10,975 nucleotides of DNA from an uncultured Sphingomonas sp. (GTDB taxonomy: Bacteria > Pseudomonadota > Alphaproteobacteria > Sphingomonadales > Sphingomonadaceae), in contig CAMPIY010000039.1 in the NCBI GenBank assembly GCA_946886645.1, positions 1 to 10,975 of the forward strand, written 5' to 3'. The notes beneath the pieces were generated by a model that saw nothing but the letters and a program-made list of their open reading frames with translations, did not search any database and had not been told where the DNA came from. This document shows, one piece after another, positions 6,169-10,975 of this stretch. Numbering within the stretch: position 1 is the first letter of the stretch; each line of letters starts with the position of its first letter. Position numbers and translations under genes: made by a program.

Positions 6169-6804
6169 CTAATGCCGGCCATGGCTGACCGCGCCTGAGC
6201 GCTCGGGGCGCGCCTGGCCGTCGACCGGCGAGCCGGATTGCGCCAGGCATTCCACGGCATCCGCGGGAAGGTCGACATCGAAGGCCTGGGTCTCGAGGGC
6301 GGCCGAGCCGACCAGAGTGAACAGATCGCGCCGTCGGCTCTGCATCGGGACTCCGATCGCGACGAGGTCGACCCTGCCATCCTCCCATGCCCTGCGCGCG
6401 TCGCGCAGCAGTTGCCGGTCTTCCTCGTCGATATGGCCGATCACCTGCTCGCCAAGCGCGTGCACCCTGGTCCTGAGACGCGCTCCGCGGCCGGTCATGT
6501 CCATGATCTCCGAGATCAGGCGCTTGGTAAGCTGATGCTCGCGCATGGCCTCGTCGATCCCGTCTGCGTCGATCAGGGTGCTGAGCGATGGGTAAAGGAG
6601 TTCTTCCTCGAGGCTCATGTGGATCGCGAGGCGGATGCAGATCTCGCCGGCAATCGGAAAGAGGACGTCCTCGCCGACGGTCTCGACCAGATCGAACAAT
6701 GCGCGGAAGATCTGATGGTCTTCCTTGAGCTGGGCGATCGCTGGCGGATCACGATCATCGATCAGGTGCGGCGGCACGCTGGCATTGTTCACGTAAGCCG
6801 TCAT
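6169..6804 (-). CDS. hemerythrin HHE-domain protein (paralogue 2), 211 aa
   Basis: Cytoplasmic di-iron hemerythrin-like protein. Likely ligands are His30 (KEDH), His62 and Glu66 (HMSLEEE), His90 (EHQ), and His124 with Glu128 (HIDEED), at exactly the same residue numbers as in the paralogue at 1975-2556. The shared opening (PPH at 11-13, then DPP-I--LKE-H) shows homology beyond the metal site. The C-terminus (about residues 140-211) is longer and unlike the paralogue; it is arginine-rich near 155 and ends in a polar tail. The start was set at ATG 6804 because AGGAGG lies about 9 bases upstream; the in-frame extension to 6831 has no such support. It lies 91 bases after Hsp20 on the same strand and 21 bases before the Crp/Fnr regulator. 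A hemerythrin next to a regulator of the oxygen/NO family suggests a related signal, but the sequence does not prove it. Confidence 0.92.
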   Translation of the reverse strand: MTAYVNNASVPPHLIDDRDPPAIAQLKEDHQIFRALFDLVETVGEDVLFPIAGEICIRLAIHMSLEEELLYPSLSTLIDADGIDEAMREHQLTKRLISEIMDMTGRGARLRTRVHALGEQVIGHIDEEDRQLLRDARRAWEDGRVDLVAIGVPMQSRRRDLFTLVGSAALETQAFDVDLPADAVECLAQSGSPVDGQARPERSGAVSHGRH

Positions 6805-6841
6805 TGCCGGGTTCCTCCTGTGTGATTGCACCGGGGCTGGA

Positions 6842-6877
6842 TGCGGGGCCCGGCACGACTGGTCGCCGGACCCCGCA
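6842..6877 (-). terminator. strong hairpin between Hsp20 and hemerythrin 2
   Basis: A 13-bp stem (6842-6854 with 6865-6877) encloses a 10-base loop. The plus strand has one C-A mismatch (6849/6870), but the minus-strand RNA has a G-U pair there, so the stem is fully paired only in the Hsp20-to-hemerythrin direction. It begins 18 bases after the Hsp20 stop. No U-run follows, so it may be a partial terminator, attenuator or RNA-stabilising structure rather than a full intrinsic terminator. Confidence 0.5.
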
Positions 6878-6895
6878 CATGGCCCTCGGCGCCGT

Positions 6896-7531
6896 TCAGG
6901 CCGCCGCGTCGGCCTTTTCGCGCTGTGCTCCGGCGCCCTTTTCGCGGGCCGAAGAGCCGGTGCCCGTGGCCGAGCCCTGCTCCTGGCTGGTGCCGCGCCC
7001 GCTTGTCGACGAGCCGGTGCTGGTGCTTGCGCCGGCCCCGCTTCTGGCCTGGCCGGAATCGCGTTTCACCTCGATCTGCCTGTGCCTGCTCTGCTGCTCG
7101 GCATTCTTCGGCGCCGTGATTGTCAGGACGCCATCCCTGAACTGGGCTTCGACACGGTCGGGATCCGGCGCGAACGGCAGTTGAATGGCCCGCCGGAACC
7201 GGCCGAAGGCGCGTTCGACCAGCCGCATGCCGCCCTCGTCCACTTCTTCTTCCTGCCTCTTCTCGCCGGCGATGATCAGCATGTCGTCGTCGAGGGTGAC
7301 CTCGACATCGTCCTCCGAGACGCCGGGCAGCTCGGCCGTTACCCGGATTTCATTCCCCTTGTCCTCGATGTTCATCCGCGGCTGAGCGAGCAAGTCGCCG
7401 CCGCCGTTGCCGGTGCGTGTCCCGACGACGTCCGAAAACAGGCTGTCGACCAGCCGGAACGGGTCCATCAGCGATGGCAGCGCCGGCGTCCGGCGCGAGC
7501 GGGAAGTGGGTGCAAGCGAGCGCGAGGCCAT
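6896..7531 (-). CDS. Hsp20 family small heat-shock chaperone with long low-complexity tail, 211 aa
   Basis: An ATP-independent holdase that binds unfolding proteins as an oligomer. The alpha-crystallin domain spans about residues 52-142. It includes VTAELPGVSEDDVEVTL (64-80), IIAGEKR (86-92), the loop FGRFRRAIQLP (109-119) and the family signature GVLTITAPK (134-142). An I-x-V motif (IEV, 153-155) that locks oligomers follows. Residues 159-211 form an unusual tail of Ser, Gly, Thr, Ala and Gln ending in REKGAGAQREKADAAA; most bacterial Hsp20 proteins stop soon after the I-x-V motif. The start at ATG 7531 (MASRSLAP) has GGAG 7 bases upstream; an in-frame TTG at 7537 is less likely. Two palindromic boxes (E and F) lie in the divergent promoter region shared with the PRC-barrel gene. 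A hairpin follows the gene. Confidence 0.93.
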   Translation of the reverse strand: MASRSLAPTSRSRRTPALPSLMDPFRLVDSLFSDVVGTRTGNGGGDLLAQPRMNIEDKGNEIRVTAELPGVSEDDVEVTLDDDMLIIAGEKRQEEEVDEGGMRLVERAFGRFRRAIQLPFAPDPDRVEAQFRDGVLTITAPKNAEQQSRHRQIEVKRDSGQARSGAGASTSTGSSTSGRGTSQEQGSATGTGSSAREKGAGAQREKADAAA

Positions 7532-7608
7532 CTTCAATCTCCTTCAGTCCATCCGGCGAGCGCGCCGGCGGCTGTCACCGGCCCTGGCCCATGCAGAACG
7601 CCGAGGCG

Positions 7609-7622
7609 TTGACGACGGTCAG
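7609..7622. promoter_or_regulatory. FixK/FNR-like palindromic box E (Hsp20/PRC-barrel divergent region)
   Basis: TTGACGACGGTCAG, 77 bp before the Hsp20 ATG and 89 bp before the PRC-barrel ATG. It differs from box B at one base. Its centre is exactly 33 bp (three helical turns) from that of box F. No clear -10 is seen at class II distance on either side. Confidence 0.6.
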
Positions 7623-7641
7623 CATTTCCGCGGCTTGAAAA

Positions 7642-7655
7642 CTGACGCTTGTCAT
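7642..7655. promoter_or_regulatory. palindromic box F, second site in the divergent region
   Basis: CTGACGCTTGTCAT keeps the TGAC-N4-GTCA core perfectly but has lost the outer T/A pair, so it is probably weaker. It lies 56 bp before the PRC-barrel ATG. As a single site it would not be convincing; the pairing with box E in phase on the helix makes it worth listing. Confidence 0.4.
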
Positions 7656-7711
7656 GGCGCCCGAGACGCTCGGAAGTGATGAGGCCGGCTCCTTACGAAA
7701 GGAGACAACAC

Positions 7712-8125
7712 ATGCCCTTGATTGAGAATTGCGCGGGATTTGGCCGCAAGGCGCTCCTGCTTGCGGCGGCGGTCGCGCTGCCCGCGAGCGCATTGACCTT
7801 CAGCACGCCGGCCGGGGCGCAACATCCGGTCGTCCTTGCGGTAGTTGATGTGAAGCTGGTGGCGCTCGGCTTCCGGATCAGCGAGCTGATCGGAAAGCCG
7901 GTCTACAATCCGCAGGGGCAGAAGATCGGCAAGGTCGATGACTTCATCATCCAGCGCGACAAGGTGCTGATGACCATCATCAACGTCGGCGGATTCCTCG
8001 GCATCGGCGGACGGCTGATCGCCATCCCTTATTCGTCATTGCAGATGACACCCAAGGGGATGGTGCTGCCAGGCGCGAGCAAGCAGGCGGTCGGCAAGCT
8101 CCCGCAGTTCCACTACCGCCGATAG
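7712..8125 (+). CDS. secreted PRC-barrel domain protein, 137 aa
   Basis: The N-terminus is a Sec-type signal peptide: Arg12-Lys13, a hydrophobic stretch ALLLAAAVALPASA (14-27), then likely cleavage after AGA at 34-36. The mature protein holds one PRC-barrel-type beta-domain (about residues 54-115): ISELIGKPVYNPQGQKIGKV, then DDFII, VLMTIINVGGFLGIGGRLIAIPYSSL. PRC-barrels occur in photosynthetic reaction-centre H subunits, RimM and many small stress or envelope proteins; the role here is unknown. The start at ATG 7712 has GGAG 7 bases upstream; an upstream in-frame ATG at 7649 would hide the signal peptide. The gene diverges from Hsp20, shares boxes E and F with it, and is followed after 3 bases by a hairpin. 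Confidence 0.87.
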   Translation: MPLIENCAGFGRKALLLAAAVALPASALTFSTPAGAQHPVVLAVVDVKLVALGFRISELIGKPVYNPQGQKIGKVDDFIIQRDKVLMTIINVGGFLGIGGRLIAIPYSSLQMTPKGMVLPGASKQAVGKLPQFHYRR

Positions 8126-8128
8126 GGA

Positions 8129-8150
8129 AAGGGGCCCTCACGGGCCCCTT
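8129..8150. terminator. bidirectional hairpin terminator between convergent genes
   Basis: AAGGGGCCC pairs perfectly with GGGCCCCTT (9 bp) around a 4-base loop (TCAC). It starts 3 bases after the PRC-barrel stop and touches the stop of the convergent small acidic gene (8151-8153). T-runs are short on both sides (TTCT on plus, TTTCCC on minus), so it is a moderate terminator that probably serves both units. Confidence 0.7.
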
Positions 8151-8345
8151 CTAATCGAGTTCGTCGGCGCCGCTTCGGGTGTCAGGCTCGTCCTCGACCA
8201 CGAGGTCCTGGTCCTCGTCGTCGGCATCGGATGCACCCGTCGTCCATGCCGGCGGGTCGCTCGCGGGGAAGGATTCGATATCGGCCTCCTCGACCGGATC
8301 GAGCTCGACCGGGTCGAACTCCTTTTTTTCGCGGCCGGCAGTCAT
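8151..8345 (-). CDS. small acidic protein with ESFPASDPPAW motif, 64 aa
   Basis: A 64-residue, strongly acidic soluble protein (MTAGREKKEFDP...). The motif ADIESFPASDPPAW (21-34) is a hallmark, from memory, of a widespread family of very small uncharacterised bacterial proteins. The C-terminal half is mostly Asp and Glu. Its ATG overlaps the DsbA-like stop as ATGA (8345-8342), which points to translational coupling. It is the last gene of the HdeD - peroxiredoxin - DsbA-like operon and ends directly at the hairpin 8129-8150. Function unknown; the context suggests a helper in the redox or stress unit. Confidence 0.85.
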   Translation of the reverse strand: MTAGREKKEFDPVELDPVEEADIESFPASDPPAWTTGASDADDEDQDLVVEDEPDTRSGADELD

Positions 8346-8902
8346 TCGACCGCAATCCTGACGACATTGGACGGAACGGCGGTTGCCGTCGCCTCTATCG
8401 CCGTCGCGAGAGTCGCAGCGTCGTAAGCGCCGTCGTGCCGCTCGCCATTGACGAAGAAGCAGGGCGTGCCGTTCACGCCGCTTCGGATCCCGCTGAAGAA
8501 ATCGGCATCGACCTTGGGTGCGTAGGTGCCTGCCTCGAGTGCGTTCCGAAGCTCGGCGACGTCGAGCCCGAGCTTGCTTGCAAGCGCAAACAGGGCGACC
8601 CCCGACAATTGGTGCGCGTTCGCATAGATCGCCGAGTGCATTTCCCAGAACAGCCCATGCGCCCCGGCGAATTCCGCAGCTTCCGCGGCAGGCTTGGCGA
8701 GGGGATGCACGGTCGACATCGGGAAATGCCGGTAGGCATAGCAGAGATCGTCCCCGAAATGACTCAGAACCAGTTCGACCTCCGGCCACGCGGCCTGGCA
8801 ATGCGGGCACTGATAGTCGCCATATTCGACGAGCGTCACCGGCGCGTCGGCGGGCCCGATGATATGATCGTCCTCGCTGATCGGAAATCGCAGCTCAGGC
8901 AT
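8342..8902 (-). CDS. cytosolic DsbA-like thiol-disulfide oxidoreductase, 186 aa
   Basis: Thioredoxin-fold protein of the DsbA/FrnE-like family. The redox motif CPHC is at Cys32-Cys35 within YGDYQCPHC, a helical insertion covers about residues 65-140, and the cis-proline loop GTPCFFVNG is at 145-153 (Pro147). No signal peptide precedes it (MPELRFPISEDDHIIG), so it probably acts in the cytoplasm, unlike classical periplasmic DsbA. Cys54 and Cys148 are extra cysteines; Cys148 directly follows the cis-proline, an unusual position. Its first 8 bases overlap the end of the peroxiredoxin gene, and its stop overlaps the next start by 4 bases, so it is translationally coupled on both sides. The pairing suggests it could reduce or partner the peroxiredoxin, but that is inference. 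Confidence 0.92.
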   Translation of the reverse strand: MPELRFPISEDDHIIGPADAPVTLVEYGDYQCPHCQAAWPEVELVLSHFGDDLCYAYRHFPMSTVHPLAKPAAEAAEFAGAHGLFWEMHSAIYANAHQLSGVALFALASKLGLDVAELRNALEAGTYAPKVDADFFSGIRSGVNGTPCFFVNGERHDGAYDAATLATAIEATATAVPSNVVRIAVE

Positions 8903-9380
8903 CGGCGCTCTCCAGTTTCGGCATGCGCTCGAGCGCGTCGAGAATGCCGTCGGCGCCGGGATTGACCGCGATGGGCGAAAGATAGCTCCAGACGATGTGC
9001 CCGGTCTCGTCGAGGATGAACAAGGCGCGGTCGGCCACGCCTTCGCTTTCGCGATAGGCGCCGTATGACTTTGCGATTTCTCCCTTCGGATGAAAATCGG
9101 CGATCAGCGGAAAATGGAGCTGGTTCGCCTTGGCGTAAGCCTGGTGGCACCAGGCGCCGTCGACCGAGATGCCGAGCAATTCCGCGCCATGCTTGCGGAA
9201 CTCCGGAAGCGCCATGTTGTAGAGGGTCATCTGATCGCCGCAGACCGGACTCCAGTCGGCCGGGTAGAAGGCGAGGATGACGCGGCGGCCCCTGAGATCG
9301 CGGAGCGAAAGCTTCTGATCGGGAGTGACGGGCGCAGTGAAGTCGGGCGCCTTGGCTCCGGGTTGCAGGATCTCACCCAT
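8895..9380 (-). CDS. peroxiredoxin of the AhpC/TSA (BCP/AhpE-like) family, 161 aa
   Basis: Reduces hydrogen peroxide or organic hydroperoxides with a cysteine thiol. The active-site pattern P-x-x-x-S-x-x-C is present (YPADWSPVC: Pro40, Ser44, peroxidatic Cys47), with the conserved arginine likely Arg118 (VADRALFILD). The N-terminus GAKAPDFTAPVTPDQKLSLRDL and the block LLGISVDGAWCHQAYAK are typical. Cys78 is the only other cysteine and could be a resolving cysteine, though its position just after SVD is atypical; a one-cysteine mechanism is possible. No signal peptide, so cytoplasmic. The start overlaps the HdeD stop by 8 bases (ATGGGTGA), and the end overlaps the DsbA-like start by 8 bases. 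Confidence 0.93.
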   Translation of the reverse strand: MGEILQPGAKAPDFTAPVTPDQKLSLRDLRGRRVILAFYPADWSPVCGDQMTLYNMALPEFRKHGAELLGISVDGAWCHQAYAKANQLHFPLIADFHPKGEIAKSYGAYRESEGVADRALFILDETGHIVWSYLSPIAVNPGADGILDALERMPKLESADA

Positions 9381-10017
9381 GATGCGCCTCCCGCGGGCGG
9401 GCTCCCGAAAATTCGGCGGCCGGCGCTGCCTTCACGCGGTCCTCGGCGTTCCGCGCGCGCAGCCGATAGGCAAGGGCGAGCAAAGCGAAGCCCGCGAAGA
9501 ATGCCTGGAAGCCGACAAGATAGGACAAGGCGAGCATCCCGAGATTGACGTCCCACACCGCCCACAAGCCGAAGAACAGGGCGATGAGACCCGCGATCAG
9601 CAGCCACCAGCGGCCGTGATCGATGTTGAGCTGCATCGCCGCGACGATCGACGTCACTCCGGAAATGAGCGCCCAGACGGCGAACAGGATTCCGAAGGCG
9701 ATCGCGGTCAGGGCCGGATAGAATATTGCGACCGCCGCTGCGGCGATCGAGATCACTCCATTGAACGCGAGCCAGCCCCAACGCTCGTGCCGCCGTGCGC
9801 CTCGGATTGCGAGGACGATGGCGAATGCGCCGTCGACGAGCGAATATGCGGCGAAGATCATCACCAAAGCGATGAGCGTCACTGCGGGCGCGAAAATCGC
9901 GATTGATCCGATCAGGATGGCGCAGACCCCGCGCAGCGCGGCTGCCCACCAATTGCTTGCCAGAAGCGCCTGCCTCGCGCGCGAATGCACGCCGCCGCGC
10001 CCGAATATCGTTGCCAT
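9373..10017 (-). CDS. HdeD-family inner-membrane protein, 214 aa
   Basis: Six hydrophobic segments fit the HdeD/DUF308 fold: about residues 24-43, 47-69, 81-100, 104-126, 137-156 and 160-184, with a conserved-looking start NWWAAALRGV and a hydrophilic tail (185-214). In E. coli, HdeD is linked to acid resistance at high cell density; the molecular activity is unknown. GGAG lies 8 bases before ATG 10017. It is the first gene of the four-gene unit ending at 8151. Box G lies 54 bp upstream of the start. The AT-rich stretch 10031-10040 could hold a -10, but not at the exact class II distance. Confidence 0.9.
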   Translation of the reverse strand: MATIFGRGGVHSRARQALLASNWWAAALRGVCAILIGSIAIFAPAVTLIALVMIFAAYSLVDGAFAIVLAIRGARRHERWGWLAFNGVISIAAAAVAIFYPALTAIAFGILFAVWALISGVTSIVAAMQLNIDHGRWWLLIAGLIALFFGLWAVWDVNLGMLALSYLVGFQAFFAGFALLALAYRLRARNAEDRVKAAPAAEFSGARPREAHHG

Positions 10018-10070
10018 ATCACGTCTCCAAATTTCTAAATCTCGCCTCTCATGTCACTGGCCGCTGCTCG

Positions 10071-10084
10071 TTGATGACCGTCAA
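10071..10084. promoter_or_regulatory. FixK/FNR-like palindromic box G upstream of the HdeD operon
   Basis: TTGATGACCGTCAA has TTGA/TCAA ends exactly matching the FixK/FNR pattern. It is 54 bp before the HdeD start. It sits between HdeD and the terminator of the BON gene, so HdeD is the only gene it can serve in the downstream direction. The spacing to an AT-rich -10 candidate (TAGAAA, 10037-10032) would put the box near -52. Confidence 0.65.
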
Positions 10085-10105
10085 TTTCCAGGGGATGGAG
10101 AGAAA

Positions 10106-10140
10106 ATGGCGGCGCCCCCGGGGAGAGAGGGCGCCGCCAT
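10106..10140 (-). terminator. intrinsic terminator of the BON-protein gene
   Basis: A perfect 12-bp GC-rich stem (10106-10117 with 10129-10140) with an 11-base loop, followed on the minus strand by TTTTCTCTCC. It lies 33 bases after the BON stop, so it ends that transcript before box G and HdeD. Confidence 0.85.
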
Positions 10141-10173
10141 CGGACGCCTGAGGCCAGCTTCAGGCCGGCCGTC

Positions 10174-10860
10174 TCATGCTTCCTCGAGTTCCCGCGTTTC
10201 CTGAAGCGCCGGATCGACCTGGATCTCGTTCTTGACTTCGAACACGCCGGGCGCGCGCCACGCCGCCTTCTCCGCTTCTTCCTTTTCGGCCCAGGAGCGC
10301 ACGCGGCCGCGCAGCGTGACCGTGCTGCCGTCCGCCACAACGGTTATGCGATTGGCGTCGATCTCGGCACTGCGTTTCAGCGCCTCCTCGATCTTCTGCT
10401 TGACGTCGGACGTGCTCACCCGTTCCTTGATATGGATCAGGTTGATCACGCCCTTGACTCCCTTCACGTTCCGCACGGCGGCCTCCGCCGAGCGCCGCTG
10501 GAAATCCCAGTCGACATCGCCTTCGAGCGTGATCCAGGCCTGGCGCACAGTCACCTTGATGTTCTGTGAGCTGTACGGAAGATCCCGCTTGAGCTTGTCG
10601 ACCGCGTCCCGCGCAATGTCCGGATCGGGTCGCTCGGATCCGGTGGCGAGCTTCACTTCAATATCGTTGGCGACCGCCTTGACGCCGCGCAGGCGCTTGG
10701 CGACGCGCTCGGCCTCATATCTGTCCGAATAGCTCGGGACGAACCCGGTCAGGGTCACCACGCCGTCCGATACCTTGACGGCGATATTCTTCGCATCGAT
10801 GTCGGGTTCCCATTCGAGTTCGAGCTCGACGTCGCGCTTGATGTCATCGTCAGTTCGCAT
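10174..10860 (-). CDS. cytosolic triple-BON-domain protein, 228 aa
   Basis: Three BON domains in tandem: about residues 5-70 (DDIKRDVELEL ... GVVTLTGFV), 80-148 (IARDAVDKLKRDL ... AWITLEGDV) and 151-215 (DVKQKIEEALKR ... STVTLRGRV). Each shows the alpha-beta layout and the V-x-G-V glycine pattern between repeats (RGVKAVAN, KGVKGVIN). BON domains in OsmY-type proteins are thought to contact membranes and are induced by osmotic stress. OsmY is periplasmic, but this protein has no signal peptide. The start at ATG 10860 (MRTDDD) has GGAGAG 7-8 bases upstream; a longer frame to 10899 lacks such a site. Box H lies 64 bp upstream, with CAATGC (minus, 10901-10896) at class II -10 distance. It ends at a strong terminator, so it is a single-gene unit. 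Confidence 0.92.
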   Translation of the reverse strand: MRTDDDIKRDVELELEWEPDIDAKNIAVKVSDGVVTLTGFVPSYSDRYEAERVAKRLRGVKAVANDIEVKLATGSERPDPDIARDAVDKLKRDLPYSSQNIKVTVRQAWITLEGDVDWDFQRRSAEAAVRNVKGVKGVINLIHIKERVSTSDVKQKIEEALKRSAEIDANRITVVADGSTVTLRGRVRSWAEKEEAEKAAWRAPGVFEVKNEIQVDPALQETRELEEA

Positions 10861-10923
10861 TGGTTCTCTCCACTTGCTGATTCGCGGGAGGAAGCGCATT
10901 GGATCGGCGCCAACTGCGATGCG

Positions 10924-10937
10924 TTGATGATCGTCAA
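10924..10937. promoter_or_regulatory. FixK/FNR-like palindromic box H upstream of the BON gene
   Basis: TTGATGATCGTCAA, extended to a 16-base near-palindrome (10923-10938) by flanking G and C. The centre (10930.5) lies about 30 bp from a minus-strand CAATGC hexamer (10901-10896), the class II spacing also seen at box B. It could also serve a plus-strand gene beyond the window. Nothing was recognised in the last 37 bases. Confidence 0.6.
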
Positions 10938-10975
10938 CGAAATCGCCGGGCCGGTCGCGCAGGCGGAATACGCGG

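Noticed and set aside
5416..6198. 260-codon plus-strand frame opposite the Crp/Fnr gene
   Set aside because: Antisense shadow of a well-supported regulator; His/Arg/Gly-rich with no domain and no ribosome-binding site seen.
6169..10860. Identification as the transmissible locus of stress tolerance (heat-resistance island)
   Set aside because: Hsp20 and HdeD are shared, but ClpK/ClpB, FtsH, YfdX and KefB-type genes and any mobile-element genes are missing; the similarity is only thematic.

Overview
The window is GC-rich, densely coded and looks alphaproteobacterial, most likely a sphingomonad. That placement is an inference from the Crp/Fnr helix-turn-helix type (LTPVHVNRT), the small ESFPASDPPAW protein, the HdeD/BON/PRC-barrel/hemerythrin gene mix and the codon style; no rRNA or other phylogenetic marker is present. 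There are no tRNA, rRNA, CRISPR, phage or insertion-sequence genes.

Layout. Bases 1-95 hold the probable tail of a plus-strand gene. Bases 237-596 encode a 119-aa conserved hypothetical protein. Bases 628-1155 hold two decayed genes lying tail to tail: a DUF1905-like gene broken by several frameshifts (plus strand) and a small gene broken by an in-frame amber codon (minus strand). A lipoprotein gene (1179-1679, minus) and a hemerythrin gene (1975-2556, plus) diverge. From 7531 down to 2850 the minus strand carries Hsp20, a second hemerythrin, a Crp/Fnr-type regulator, a charged hypothetical protein and a membrane-anchored PQQ-type beta-propeller protein. A secreted PRC-barrel protein (7712-8125, plus) diverges from Hsp20. 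Then comes a tightly overlapped minus-strand operon, HdeD - peroxiredoxin - cytosolic DsbA-like protein - small acidic protein (10017 down to 8151). Last is a triple-BON protein (10860-10174, minus) with a clear intrinsic terminator.

The main observation is a repeated 14-bp palindromic site, consensus close to TTGAYGACNGTCAA. It occurs eight times (115, 1878, 2687, 5349, 7609, 7642, 10071, 10924), essentially always between genes and in front of most transcription units. It fits the general FixK/FNR-type pattern TTGA-N6-TCAA. A Crp/Fnr-family regulator without an N-terminal iron-sulphur cysteine cluster, as in FixK-type proteins, is encoded in the middle of the window. The simplest model is a local FixK-like regulon for low-oxygen, redox or envelope stress. 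It would join oxygen or NO-binding hemerythrins, a small heat-shock chaperone, a peroxiredoxin/thiol-disulfide pair, HdeD, BON and PRC-barrel proteins and a periplasm-facing quinoprotein-like enzyme. The site repetition is seen directly; the link to the regulator and the inducing signal are inferred.
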